Source: Streptomyces cucumeris (GTDB lineage Bacteria > Actinomycetota > Actinomycetes > Streptomycetales > Streptomycetaceae). Taken from it: a stretch of DNA of 64,000 bases. The translations under genes were made by a program, and so were the position numbers. The stretch is from NCBI RefSeq assembly GCF_024295805.1, contig NZ_JANCLX010000004.1, positions 169,017 to 233,016 of the forward strand, read 5' to 3'. A model generated the notes under the pieces. It was given only the letters and a program-made list of their open reading frames with translations. It searched no databases and was not told the origin of the DNA. Shown one piece after another: positions 17,733 through 26,463 of the stretch; position 1 is the stretch's first letter, and each line of letters starts with the position of its first letter.

Positions 17733-18947
17733 TCAGCCGTTCGGCTTCAGCGGCAGCAGGGCGCTGACCCGGAAGCCGCCGCCCGGCCGCGGCCCCGCGT
17801 CGAGCGTGCCGCCCACCATGCCGACCCGCTCCCGCATCCCGATCAGCCCGTGTCCCCGGCCGTCGGCCCCGCCGTCCTCGTACATCTCGCGGCGCGAACC
17901 CCGTCCGTCGTCCTCGACCAGCAGTCCGAGCCCGTCGTCGAAGTAGGTGATGCGCACGCTCGCGCCGACGTCCGGACCGCCGTGCTTACGGGTGTTGGTC
18001 AACGCTTCCTGCACGATGCGGTACGCGGTCAGCTCCACCCCGCTGGGCAGCTGGCGCGGGCTGCCGACGACCTTGAAGTCCACCGGGAGCCCGGCCCGGC
18101 GCACCTGCTCCACCAGATCGTCGATCTGCTCGACGTCCGGCTGCGGCACATAGTCGCTCTCCTCGCCCGGCTCCCCGGTGCGCAGCACCCCCAGCAGCCG
18201 CCGCATCTCGGCGAGCGCCTGGCGCCCGGTGCCCGAGATCGTCTCCAGCGCCTGCCGGGCCTGCTCGGGCGAGGCGTCCATGACGTACGCGGCGCCGTCC
18301 GCCTGGACCACCATCACCGACACGTTGTGCGCGACGACATCGTGCAGCTCCCGGGCGATCCGGGCCCGCTCGGCGGCCACCGCCACCTTCGCCTGCGCCT
18401 CCCGCTCCTTCTCCAGCCGGGCCGCGCGCTCCTCGAGCTGGGCCCAGTAGGCACGGCGGGTGCGCATGGAGTCGCCGAGCACCCAGGCGAGGACGAACGG
18501 AATGGTGACGAAGGTCGTCGAGATGAATGCCTGCCAGCCGCTCTCGTTCTCGTTGGGCCACCGCAGGCTCGCCAGGGCCGTCGCGCTGAACGCCCCGGCG
18601 AGGGCGAAGCGGGAGTAGCCGCGCGAGGCGTTGGCCGCCGCGTTGTAGACGATCAGGAGCAGGGCGAGATCGGCCGGGTTCGGTTCGAGGTCCAGCACGA
18701 GCTGGACGACCCCGCAGGCGGTGGCCAGCACCAGCATCTTCTCGGGGGCGCGGCGGCGCAGCGCCACCGTGGTGCACAGGGCCAGGATCACCGGTAGCGC
18801 GGCGATCCTGGAGCCGGTCCCCAGGGACACCTCCGCGTACCAGAGCATGCCGACGCCGAAGAGGAGGACGGCCCAGAAGGTGTCCACCCCAGTCGGGTGA
18901 CGGCGGAGAAAATCGTAGAGGCGCTGCACGTCACCCAGCGTAGGCAC
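17733..18947 (-). CDS. NarL-family sensor histidine kinase
   Basis: A 404-residue membrane histidine kinase. About four to five hydrophobic helices occupy residues 20-160 with no large extracytoplasmic sensor loop, then a coiled coil (165-195), the HisKA_3 dimerisation domain with the phosphorylated histidine in RIARELHDVVAHN (H202), and a HATPase_c domain with N in EALTNTRKHG and the G-boxes DDGRGSR and GHGLIGMRERV. It pairs with the response regulator encoded just downstream. Signal unknown; the intramembrane-sensing layout suggests an envelope cue. The first in-frame GTG was taken; a second GTG seven codons later is also possible. Confidence 0.92.
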   Translation of the reverse strand: MPTLGDVQRLYDFLRRHPTGVDTFWAVLLFGVGMLWYAEVSLGTGSRIAALPVILALCTTVALRRRAPEKMLVLATACGVVQLVLDLEPNPADLALLLIVYNAAANASRGYSRFALAGAFSATALASLRWPNENESGWQAFISTTFVTIPFVLAWVLGDSMRTRRAYWAQLEERAARLEKEREAQAKVAVAAERARIARELHDVVAHNVSVMVVQADGAAYVMDASPEQARQALETISGTGRQALAEMRRLLGVLRTGEPGEESDYVPQPDVEQIDDLVEQVRRAGLPVDFKVVGSPRQLPSGVELTAYRIVQEALTNTRKHGGPDVGASVRITYFDDGLGLLVEDDGRGSRREMYEDGGADGRGHGLIGMRERVGMVGGTLDAGPRPGGGFRVSALLPLKPNG

Positions 18948-19050
18948 GCTGGATACCCTGATGGGTCAGTCCGACGGGCGATCCGTGCCGCCGCCTCCTA
19001 CTCCGCAAGGTGGACACCGCTTCCGTTCCGGGTCCGTCTAGCGTTGCGGT

Positions 19051-20079
19051 GTGGCGAACGACATGCGGGAATGGCACGGCTGGCGCACCGCGGCCGAACA
19101 GGCGCTTTACGGTCCGGAAGGCTTCTTCCGGCGTGCGGAGGGACCGGCCGGGCACTTCCGTACCTCCGTGCACGCCTCGCCCCTGTACGCGACGGCCGTC
19201 GCGGAGCTGCTGGGCCGGGTGGACGAGGCCCTGGGGCGGCCGGAGGAGCTCACGCTGGTGGATCTGGGCGCGGGCCGCGGTGAGCTGCTGACCGCCGTCC
19301 TCGCCCTGGCGCCCGGGATGCCGCACGGACGGGCGGCGCGGCTGCGGCTGTGCGCGGTGGAGCGCGCGGCACGGCCCGCCGGGCTCGACGGCCGGATCGA
19401 GTGGCACGACACCCCGCCGGACGGGGTGACGGGGCTGCTCTTCGCCAATGAGTGGCTGGACAACGTGCCGGTGGACATCGCCGAGACCGACGCGGCCGGG
19501 GTGGTGCGCCGGGTCGAGGTCAGCACGGTGGACGGCACCGAACGGCTCGGCCCCCCGGTGACCGGCGCCGACGCCGGCTGGCTGGCCCGCTGGTGGCCCC
19601 TGGACGGCGCGGAACCGGGCAGCCGCGCCGAGCTCGGCCCGCCGCGCGACGCGGCGTGGGCCGGGGCGGTGGCCTCCCTGCGGGCGGGGCTCGCCGTCGC
19701 CGTCGACTACGCCCACGAGCGCGCGGCCCGTCCGCCCTTCGGCACGCTCACCGGCTTCCGCGAGGGCCGTGAGGTGCGGCCCGTCCCCGACGGCTCGTGC
19801 GACCTCACCACACATGTGGCGCTGGACGCGTGCGCCGCCGCCACGGGCGGGGAGCCGCCCCCGCGGCTGCTGTCGCAGCGGGAGGCGCTGCACGCCCTGG
19901 GCGTCGACGGCGGCCGCCCCCCGCTCGCCCTGGCGTCCACGGACCCGGCGGCGTACGTGCGGGCGCTGAGCGCGGCGGGCGAGGCGGCCGAGCTGACCGA
20001 TCCGGCCGGTCTCGGCGGCTTCGGCTGGCTGCTCCAGCCGGTGGGCCCTGCCTGCGCGGGCCCCGGCGGCCCGCTGTGA
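19051..20079 (+). CDS. MidA/NDUFAF7-type SAM-dependent methyltransferase
   Basis: A 342-residue class I methyltransferase of the DUF185/MidA type. The SAM motif I is [15 protein letters not shown] near 70-84, preceded by the family start [35 protein letters not shown], and [13 protein letters not shown] near 131-143 is the motif IV region (usually A-N-E-x-x-D-x-x-P). The mitochondrial homologue NDUFAF7 dimethylates an arginine of the complex I subunit NDUFS2, the counterpart of NuoD. Here the next gene, 79 bp downstream on the same strand, is a NuoD homologue, so NuoD is the obvious substrate candidate. No membrane segment. Confidence 0.85.
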   Translation: MANDMREWHGWRTAAEQALYGPEGFFRRAEGPAGHFRTSVHASPLYATAVAELLGRVDEALGRPEELTLVDLGAGRGELLTAVLALAPGMPHGRAARLRLCAVERAARPAGLDGRIEWHDTPPDGVTGLLFANEWLDNVPVDIAETDAAGVVRRVEVSTVDGTERLGPPVTGADAGWLARWWPLDGAEPGSRAELGPPRDAAWAGAVASLRAGLAVAVDYAHERAARPPFGTLTGFREGREVRPVPDGSCDLTTHVALDACAAATGGEPPPRLLSQREALHALGVDGGRPPLALASTDPAAYVRALSAAGEAAELTDPAGLGGFGWLLQPVGPACAGPGGPL

Positions 20080-20158
20080 CCCGGAGCCCGGCACGGGCGG
20101 GGCGGACCAGGGGCGGAGCCCCGGCGGGCCGTCCGGGGCGAGCTGACAGACTGGTGGC

Positions 20159-21301
20159 ATGACGGAGACGACAGTCGGCATCGGCGGCGCCGCGGAGAGC
20201 ACCGACATGGTGCTCAACATCGGCCCGCAGCACCCCTCCACCCATGGCGTGCTGCGGCTGCGACTCGTCCTGGACGGGGAGCGGATCCAGCACGCCGAGC
20301 CGGTGATCGGCTATATGCACCGCGGCGCGGAGAAGCTCTTCGAGGCGCGTGACTACCGCCAGATCATCATGCTCGCCAACCGTCACGACTGGCTCTCCGC
20401 CTTCTCCAACGAGCTGGGCGTCGTCCTCGCCGTGGAGCGGATGCTCGGCATGGAGGTCCCCGAGCGCGCGGTGTGGACCCGCACCCTGCTCGCCGAGCTG
20501 AACCGGGTCCTCAACCATCTGATGTTCCTCGGCTCCTATCCGCTGGAGCTGGGCGGGATCACCCCGATCTTCCACGCGTTCCGGGAGCGCGAGGACCTCC
20601 AGCACGTCATGGAGGAGGTCTCCGGCGGCCGGATGCACTACATGTTCAACCGGGTCGGCGGCCTCAAGGAGGACCTCCCGGCGGGCTGGCTCGGCCGGGC
20701 CCGCCAGGCCGTCGCCGAGGTGCGTTCGCGGATGGACGTCTACGACCGGCTGGTGCTCGGGAACGAGATCTTCCGGGGCCGTACCCGCGGGGTCGGCACC
20801 CTGACCCGGGAGACGGTCCACGCCTACGGGGTCAGCGGACCGATCGCGCGCGGTTCGGGCGTCGACTTCGATCTGCGGCGCGACGAGCCGTACCTGGCCT
20901 ACGGGGAGCTCCAGGACACCCTCAGGGTCGTGGTGCGCGAGGAGGGCGACTGCCTCGCCCGCTTCGAATGCCTGCTGGACCAGACCCACAACGCGCTCGA
21001 ACTGGCCGATGTCTGTCTGGACCGGCTGGCCGAGCTGCCGCCGGGGCCGATCAACCAGCGGCTGCCCAAGGTCCTCAAGGCACCCGAGGGCCACACCTAC
21101 GCCTGGACCGAGAACCCGCTCGGCATCAACGGCTACTACCTCGTCTCCAAGGGCGAGAAGACGCCGTACCGGCTCAAGCTGCGCTCGGCCTCGTTCAACA
21201 ACATCCAGGCCCTGACGGAGCTTCTGCCGAACACGCTGGTGGCCGACATGGTGGCGATCCTGGGCTCGATGTTCTTCGTCGTCGGCGACATCGACAAGTG
21301 A
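20159..21301 (+). CDS. nuoD: Orphan NADH-quinone oxidoreductase subunit D
   Basis: A 380-residue homologue of the 49-kDa quinone-site subunit of complex I. Visible landmarks: [13 protein letters not shown] at 22-34, the HRGAEKL loop at 54-60 with R55, [12 protein letters not shown], and [14 protein letters not shown] near the C-terminus; it ends [12 protein letters not shown] rather than the usual GEVDR. R55 is the position equivalent to the methylated Arg85 of bovine NDUFS2. No other nuo gene is nearby, so this is a second copy outside the main nuo operon, known as nuoD2 in streptomycetes. It follows a MidA-type methyltransferase gene. Confidence 0.92.
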   Translation: MTETTVGIGGAAESTDMVLNIGPQHPSTHGVLRLRLVLDGERIQHAEPVIGYMHRGAEKLFEARDYRQIIMLANRHDWLSAFSNELGVVLAVERMLGMEVPERAVWTRTLLAELNRVLNHLMFLGSYPLELGGITPIFHAFREREDLQHVMEEVSGGRMHYMFNRVGGLKEDLPAGWLGRARQAVAEVRSRMDVYDRLVLGNEIFRGRTRGVGTLTRETVHAYGVSGPIARGSGVDFDLRRDEPYLAYGELQDTLRVVVREEGDCLARFECLLDQTHNALELADVCLDRLAELPPGPINQRLPKVLKAPEGHTYAWTENPLGINGYYLVSKGEKTPYRLKLRSASFNNIQALTELLPNTLVADMVAILGSMFFVVGDIDK

Positions 21302-21399
21302 CCGGCCGGTAGCGGGCCGGCGGGAGCCGGGAGAAGCGGCGCGGCCGCCGCGCGGGGCGGCCGCCACTCCTCAGGGATCACGACGGATCACGGGACGGC

Positions 21400-22545
21400 T
21401 CACGAGATCGCGCTGCGCAGCTCCGCGATCTCGATCTGCTCGGTCTCGTCGTGCGCGGTCAGATCGATGACCTCGCCCGCGGCGTCCTTCTCCGACTCGG
21501 CCATCGTCTCCGCGCCGATCACATCGGCGAGGTCCTCCTCGGCCGCCGCGTCGGCGGCGGCCTCGGCTGACCCGGAACCGGAGTCCTCGGACCGCTGCTT
21601 CTTCGGGTGCTTCTTCTGGGTGCCGAAGTAGTCGAAGCCGGATTCGGTACGGGCCGCGGCCCGGCGGGCGGCGGCGTAGGGCACCACTGCCGAGGCGACC
21701 GTACGGGCGTGGCTGCGCGGCTCCGGCGGGCCGTCGCGCTCGTCGGCCGCCGGGGACTTCCCCGGCGCGGCGGCACCGTCCTGGTCGCGGTCCCCGCCGC
21801 GGTCGTCCCGGCCGTCCCCGGCCGCCCCGGGCTCCGTGACCTCGGCGACGGCCCGGCGCTCGCGGTCCTCCCGCTGCCGCCGCGCGTTGGGCAGGAGCCT
21901 GCTCAGTGCCTCATCGGCCGCGGCGTACGCCTCGGCGGTGGGTGCGGAGGCGGCGGGCAGCCCATCGGCCGCGGCCGTCCCCGCGTCGGCGGACTCGGCG
22001 GACTCGGCCTCGGGCTCGGCGGACTCGGCCTCGGGCTCCTGCGCCCCGGACCGGGCGGACGGTCCCGCCTCCAGCCCGCGCGGCGGGGTCGCGGCCTCCA
22101 GGGCGAGCCGGCGACGGCCCTCCAGGGCGCTGGCGCGCTCGGTCTCGGCCGTGGCGTACCGGCGCAGCAGTTCGGCGTGCTCATTGCGCAGCCGGGCCAG
22201 TTCGGCCCGCTTGGACCGCAACTTGGCGTTGAGCGCGGCGCGGAGCTCGGCCGACTTCTCGGCCTCGGCCTCGAGGTCCGCGATCCGCTCCTCGTACCTC
22301 AGCTCCTGGCGTGCGGTCTCGCTCGCGGCCTCCGCGACCCGGCGGCCGGCCGCGCGGTCCCAGCGGCGCATCAGCACCGCCCCGACGACCGCCGCGGCCG
22401 CCGCGGTCGCGACGAGCCCACGGATGACGACCGTATCGCCGACCAGCCAGGCACCGCCGGCGCAGGTTATTGACGCACCGGCGACCGACAGCGGAGTGAG
22501 GAGCCTGTGCAACGGTGGGGATTGGCGGTGGCGTCCACGTGGCAT
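21400..22545 (-). CDS. Membrane-anchored coiled-coil protein, unknown function
   Basis: A 381-residue protein. Two close hydrophobic segments (about 15-36 and 41-58) anchor the N-terminus, followed by a long coiled coil (about 63-150, RQELRYEERIADLEAEAEKSAELRAAL and on). The rest is acidic, alanine/glutamate/serine-rich and probably disordered, with a short repeat (AESAEPEAESAESAD) near 175-190 and a conserved-looking FDYFGTQKKH motif near 312. It has no recognised enzymatic domain. Such architecture suggests a scaffold in the cell envelope. It converges with nuoD. Confidence 0.75.
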   Translation of the reverse strand: MPRGRHRQSPPLHRLLTPLSVAGASITCAGGAWLVGDTVVIRGLVATAAAAAVVGAVLMRRWDRAAGRRVAEAASETARQELRYEERIADLEAEAEKSAELRAALNAKLRSKRAELARLRNEHAELLRRYATAETERASALEGRRRLALEAATPPRGLEAGPSARSGAQEPEAESAEPEAESAESADAGTAAADGLPAASAPTAEAYAAADEALSRLLPNARRQREDRERRAVAEVTEPGAAGDGRDDRGGDRDQDGAAAPGKSPAADERDGPPEPRSHARTVASAVVPYAAARRAAARTESGFDYFGTQKKHPKKQRSEDSGSGSAEAAADAAAEEDLADVIGAETMAESEKDAAGEVIDLTAHDETEQIEIAELRSAIS

Positions 22546-22600
22546 GGCCCGAAACTTACCTTGCGGAGGGGTCGCTTGGGTGCCCGCCGGGCCAGATCCG

Positions 22601-22618
22601 TTGTCAATCCGTTGACAA
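22601..22618. promoter_or_regulatory. TTGTCAA inverted repeat upstream of coiled-coil gene
   Basis: A perfect 7-bp inverted repeat TTGTCAA-TCCG-TTGACAA, 56 bp upstream of the coiled-coil gene. On the minus strand it includes a TTGACA hexamer that could be a -35 box, though I see no good -10 at 17 nt. Operator or promoter part; weakly supported. Confidence 0.35.
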
Positions 22619-22655
22619 AAAGGGCCGGGCCGCCGGACGTGCCCGTTATCGGGCA
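22617..22655 (-). terminator. Probable terminator of the ABC transporter operon
   Basis: Just after the binding-protein stop (minus strand), TGCCCG-4 nt-CGGGCA (22640-22655) forms a hairpin within GC-rich flanks, followed by a GGCCCGGCCC block and a run of five T (minus strand, 22617-22621). Confidence 0.5.
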
Positions 22656-22675
22656 GCGGCGCCCCGGCGGTGGCC

Positions 22676-23635
22676 CTACTTCACCAGCCCCTTGTCTTCG
22701 AGGTACGTCTCGGCGACCTCGGCCGGCTTGAGCCGCTCGGCGTCGACCTTCTTGTTGAGTTGAGTGAGATCGGCCGTGGTCAGTACACCGCTCAACTTGT
22801 TGAGCGCGTCGGCGATCTTCTTCGAACCCGCGGACTTCGCATTCACCACCGGCAGCACGTTGTCGGCGTTCTGAAGTTTCTTGTCGTCCTTCAGCAGGAC
22901 CAGACCGAACTGGTCGAGGGTGGCGTCCGTGGTGGTGGTCAGCAGCATCTGGTCCTTGCCGTCCTTGACCGCCTGCTTGGCCTGGACGCTGCCGATGTCC
23001 AGCGGGTCGATCCCGGTGACATCGATACCGTAGGTCTTCTCCAGACCCGGCTGGCAGAACGGCCGCTTGGGGCATTCGTCACCTGCCGCCAACTGCACCT
23101 TCTGCTTGGACTTCCCCAGGTCGGAGAGGGTCTTGAGCTTGTGCTCCTTCGCGAAGTCCGCGGTGACCGCGAACGCGTTCTGGTCCACTGCCTTGCCGGG
23201 CTCGAGCACCTTCAGCCCGCGCGCCTCGGCCAGCTTCGTCAGCGCCGCGACGGTGTCGTCCACGTCCGAGGAGGCCACCGGCTTCGCATTCGGGCCGTTC
23301 TTCTTCTGGTTGAGGAATTCGGCGAGCGTCGCCGCGTACTCCGGCACCACGTCCATCTGGCCCTTCTCCAGGGCCGGTTCGTAGAGCTCTCTGGTGTCGA
23401 CCGTCTTGATGGAGGTGGAATACCCCGCATCCTCCAGAAGACCCGCGTACAACTCGGCGAGGATCTTCGATTCGGCGAACGAGGCGGTGCCGATCACCAG
23501 GGAGCCCTTGCCCGGTTTCCCGGAGCTGTCACCGCCCCCGGACTTCTCCAGGCTGTCGCCGCCACAGGCGCTCAGACCGGCTGCCAGCGCGATGACACCC
23601 GCCGCGGCTCCCGCCACCCGATAGATCTTGCTCAT
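22676..23635 (-). CDS. Glycine betaine/choline/carnitine ABC transporter substrate-binding lipoprotein
   Basis: A 319-residue OpuAC/OsmF-type binding protein. A lipoprotein signal peptide is evident: MSKIYR, a hydrophobic core and the lipobox LSAC with lipidated C24. The mature protein starts with a glycine/serine linker and contains VIGTASFAESKILAELYAGLLEDAGY, PEYAATLAEFLNQ, and LLTTTTDATLDQFGLVLLKDD, all typical of the quaternary-amine binding fold. It is the last gene of a minus-strand group with two permeases, 86 bp after the second permease. Probable role: uptake of an osmoprotectant; the exact ligand cannot be read from sequence. Confidence 0.9.
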   Translation of the reverse strand: MSKIYRVAGAAAGVIALAAGLSACGGDSLEKSGGGDSSGKPGKGSLVIGTASFAESKILAELYAGLLEDAGYSTSIKTVDTRELYEPALEKGQMDVVPEYAATLAEFLNQKKNGPNAKPVASSDVDDTVAALTKLAEARGLKVLEPGKAVDQNAFAVTADFAKEHKLKTLSDLGKSKQKVQLAAGDECPKRPFCQPGLEKTYGIDVTGIDPLDIGSVQAKQAVKDGKDQMLLTTTTDATLDQFGLVLLKDDKKLQNADNVLPVVNAKSAGSKKIADALNKLSGVLTTADLTQLNKKVDAERLKPAEVAETYLEDKGLVK

Positions 23636-23721
23636 GGGTTCCCCATCCATAGATTTCCGGACGTTCTCCGTCGTGGGACGCCATTGACCCACCACAGCTG
23701 CTATGGCACTCGGCCGGGCCG

Positions 23722-24462
23722 TCAGCGCGTCTTGAGCACCGGTGACTTCGGAGCCTGGTCGGCGGGCGGGCGGTAGGACGACGGAGACCGCCGCCCGGTC
23801 CTGCGCCGCATCGGGTCGAACGCCAGCCCCAGCAGTACGAACGCCCCCTCGACCAGCAGCGCGAGCCCCGCGACCAGCACCGCCCCGGCCACCACCTGCG
23901 GTGTGTCGGTGAGCCGGAAACCGGCCGTGATGATCCGGCCGAGACCGCCGCCGCCCGGCAGCGCCGCCAGCGTGGCGGTGGCCACGACCTGCACCGCCGC
24001 GGTCCGTACCCCCGTCATGATCAGCGGGAATGCGAGCGGCAGCTCGACCCTCCGGATGAGCTGGCCGCCGGTCATCCCCATCCCCCGGGCGGCCTGGACG
24101 ATCTCCCGGTCCGCCTCGCTCACCCCCACATAGGCGTTGGTGAGCACCGGCGGGATGGCGAACAGCACCAGCGCGATGATCGTGGGCCATTGGCCGTGCG
24201 AGCCCAGCGGGCTGAGCAGGAGCAGCACCAGCACCGCGAAGGTGGGTACGGCCCGGCCCGCGTTGGAGATGTTGACGGCGATCGCCCCGCCCTTGCCGAG
24301 GTGCCCGAGCAGCACCGCGACCGGCAGCGCGACGGCACAGGCGATCGCCAGACAGACGAACGTCAGGTACAGGTGCTGGCTCAGCCGGTGCCACACCCCG
24401 TCGGTGCCCGACCAGTGCGATCCGGTGGCCAGCCAGGTCCACGCCTCGCCCACGACGCCCAT
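23722..24462 (-). CDS. ABC transporter permease (OpuCB/ProW type)
   Basis: A 246-residue BPD-type inner-membrane permease with about six helices. The coupling loop is VQAARGMGMTGGQLIRRVELPLAFPLIMTG, the EAA motif that docks to the ATPase; ALPGGGGLGRIITAGF follows. Its start codon shares one base with the stop of the first permease gene (TGATG), so translation is coupled. With the other permease it should form the channel of the quaternary-amine importer whose ATPase is encoded divergently at 25282. The C-terminal 30 residues are a charged extension. Confidence 0.92.
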   Translation of the reverse strand: MGVVGEAWTWLATGSHWSGTDGVWHRLSQHLYLTFVCLAIACAVALPVAVLLGHLGKGGAIAVNISNAGRAVPTFAVLVLLLLSPLGSHGQWPTIIALVLFAIPPVLTNAYVGVSEADREIVQAARGMGMTGGQLIRRVELPLAFPLIMTGVRTAAVQVVATATLAALPGGGGLGRIITAGFRLTDTPQVVAGAVLVAGLALLVEGAFVLLGLAFDPMRRRTGRRSPSSYRPPADQAPKSPVLKTR

Positions 24463-25142
24463 CAGGCGGCCCTCCTCCTCTTGCGCGCCCAGGGCGTCAG
24501 CAGCCGCTGGACGCCGAGCAGGGCCACGTCCGCCACGACCGCCAGCGCCACGCAGAGCACCGAGGCGGTGAGCACCTGTGCCTTGAAGAAGCTGCGCATC
24601 CCCTCGTAGATGAGGTTGCCGAGGCCGCCGTAGCCGATGATCGCGCCGACCGTGGTCAGCGAGACCGTGGAGACGGTGGTGATCCTCAGCCCCGCCATCA
24701 CCGCGGGCAGTGCGAGCGGCAGTTCCACGCCGAACAGCAGCCGCAGCGGCCCGTACCCCATCCCGCGGGCCGCCTCACGGGCCTCCTCGGGCACCGAGGC
24801 GAGCCCGGCCATGATGTTGCGCACCAGGATGGTCAGCGAGTAGAGCACCAGCCCGGTGATCACCACCGCGGCGGACACTCCGAACACGGGCAGCAGCAGC
24901 GAGAACATCGCCAGCGACGGCACCGTGTAGAGGATCGTGGTCATGCCCAGCACCGGCCCCGCCACCACCCGCCAGCGGCGGGCCAGGAGCGCGAGCGGAA
25001 AGGCGACCAGCAGTCCGATCGCGACCGACGCGAGGGTGATCCAGACGTGCTGGAGCGTCGCGTCCGTCAGCTCCTGGCTGCGTGTGCGCACATACTCGCC
25101 GCATATCCACTCGTTGCTGATCAGACAGTTCCGGTCCGCCAT
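24462..25142 (-). CDS. ABC transporter permease (OpuCB/ProW type)
   Basis: A 226-residue permease, the first gene of the minus-strand transporter group. The N-terminal ECGEYV-like cytosolic segment (NEWICGEYVRTRSQELTDATLQHVWITLASVAIG) is characteristic of OpuC-type permeases; the EAA loop is EAARGMGYGPLRLLFGVELPLALPAVMAG, and VGAIIGYGGLGNLIYEGM follows. I chose the ATG at 25142 to match this family start; the frame is open 55 codons further into the promoter region but codes for an implausible cysteine-rich stretch. Confidence 0.92.
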   Translation of the reverse strand: MADRNCLISNEWICGEYVRTRSQELTDATLQHVWITLASVAIGLLVAFPLALLARRWRVVAGPVLGMTTILYTVPSLAMFSLLLPVFGVSAAVVITGLVLYSLTILVRNIMAGLASVPEEAREAARGMGYGPLRLLFGVELPLALPAVMAGLRITTVSTVSLTTVGAIIGYGGLGNLIYEGMRSFFKAQVLTASVLCVALAVVADVALLGVQRLLTPWARKRRRAA

Positions 25143-25281
25143 ACGCTCACCTCCCCCGTCGGGCCGCAGCCACCTGGTCGTCACAATTCCTGGTGACCCT
25201 AACCCCGGGAGATGACAATCTCGTCCGATCGCCACACAACAGCAACAATGTCTGCCACGAATGCGGCAACAATGGGGAGCC

Positions 25282-26439
25282 ATGATCCGTTTCGAGCATG
25301 TCACCAAACGCTACGCCGACGGCACGACGGCCGTGGACGACCTGTCCTTCGAGGTCGCGGAGGGCGAGCTGGTCACGCTCGTCGGACCCTCGGGCTGCGG
25401 CAAGACCACCACCATGAAAATGGTCAACCGGCTGATCGAACCGACCTCGGGCCGGATCCTGGTGGAGGGCGGGGACATCGCCAAGGCGGATCCGGTCCAG
25501 CTCCGTCGCCGTATCGGCTATGTCATTCAGCAGATCGGTCTGTTTCCGCATAAGACCGTACTGGAGAACACCGCAACCGTTCCCCATCTGCTGGGCTGGC
25601 AGCGCAAGAAGGGCCGTGACCGCGCCGCCGAACTGCTCGACCTCGTCGGGCTCGACCCCTCGGTCTACGGCGACCGCTACCCGGACCAGCTCTCCGGCGG
25701 CCAGCGGCAGCGGGTCGGGGTGGCCCGGGCGCTCGCCGCGGATCCGCCGGTGCTGCTCATGGACGAACCGTTCGGCGCGGTCGACCCGGTCGTCCGCGAA
25801 CACCTCCAGACCGAGTTCCTGCGGCTCCAGTCACAGGTGCGCAAGACCGTGCTGTTCGTGACCCATGACATCGAGGAGGCGGTCCGGCTCGGCGACCGGA
25901 TCGCGGTCTACGGCTCGGGCCGGATCGAGCAGTTCGACACCCCGGCCTCGGTGCTGGGCGCGCCCGCCACCCCGTACGTCGCCGACTTCGTCGGGGCGGA
26001 CCGCGGGCTGAAGCGGCTCTCGGTCACCCCCATCGAACCCGGCGACCTGGAACAGCCCCCGGTGGTCCACCTCGACGACCCGCTGCCCAAGGCCGCCGCC
26101 CGGATGGCCGCGGACCTGGCGCGCTGGGCCGTGGTGCTGGACGACGCCGACCGGCTGCACGGCTGGATCCGGGCGGACGCGGTCGAGGGCACCGAGGGCA
26201 CCGTCCGGGACCACGCCCGCCGTATGGAGGCGTGGCTCCCGGTGGGAGCGCCGCTGAAGCAGGCGTTCAGCCAGATGCTCCAGCACGACGCGGGCTGGGT
26301 CGCCGTCCTGGACGGCGACCGCTTCCTCGGTGTCCTCACCCCGGCCCGGCTCCATGAGGCGCTGCGCCGCTCGATCGACGCCGACGCGGGCGGGATCGCC
26401 CGGGGTGACGTGGACCTCGAGACGGTGGCCGACGCCTGA
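25282..26439 (+). CDS. Quaternary-amine ABC transporter ATP-binding protein with CBS pair
   Basis: A 385-residue ATPase. Walker A GPSGCGKTT at about 36-44, Q-loop VIQQIGLFPH, signature LSGGQRQRVG, Walker B VLLMDEPFGAVDP and the switch histidine in THDIEEAVRLGD. Residues about 255-375 form a CBS-like regulatory pair, a feature of OpuA/ProV-type ATPases where it senses ionic strength or c-di-AMP. It is divergent from its two permeases and binding protein with 139 bp between, so one control region probably serves both. GGGGAG lies only 2 nt before the ATG; an ATG seven codons upstream (25261) is an alternative start. Confidence 0.93.
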   Translation: MIRFEHVTKRYADGTTAVDDLSFEVAEGELVTLVGPSGCGKTTTMKMVNRLIEPTSGRILVEGGDIAKADPVQLRRRIGYVIQQIGLFPHKTVLENTATVPHLLGWQRKKGRDRAAELLDLVGLDPSVYGDRYPDQLSGGQRQRVGVARALAADPPVLLMDEPFGAVDPVVREHLQTEFLRLQSQVRKTVLFVTHDIEEAVRLGDRIAVYGSGRIEQFDTPASVLGAPATPYVADFVGADRGLKRLSVTPIEPGDLEQPPVVHLDDPLPKAAARMAADLARWAVVLDDADRLHGWIRADAVEGTEGTVRDHARRMEAWLPVGAPLKQAFSQMLQHDAGWVAVLDGDRFLGVLTPARLHEALRRSIDADAGGIARGDVDLETVADA

Positions 26440-26463
26440 ACGCGATCGCCGGGCGCGCCCGGC

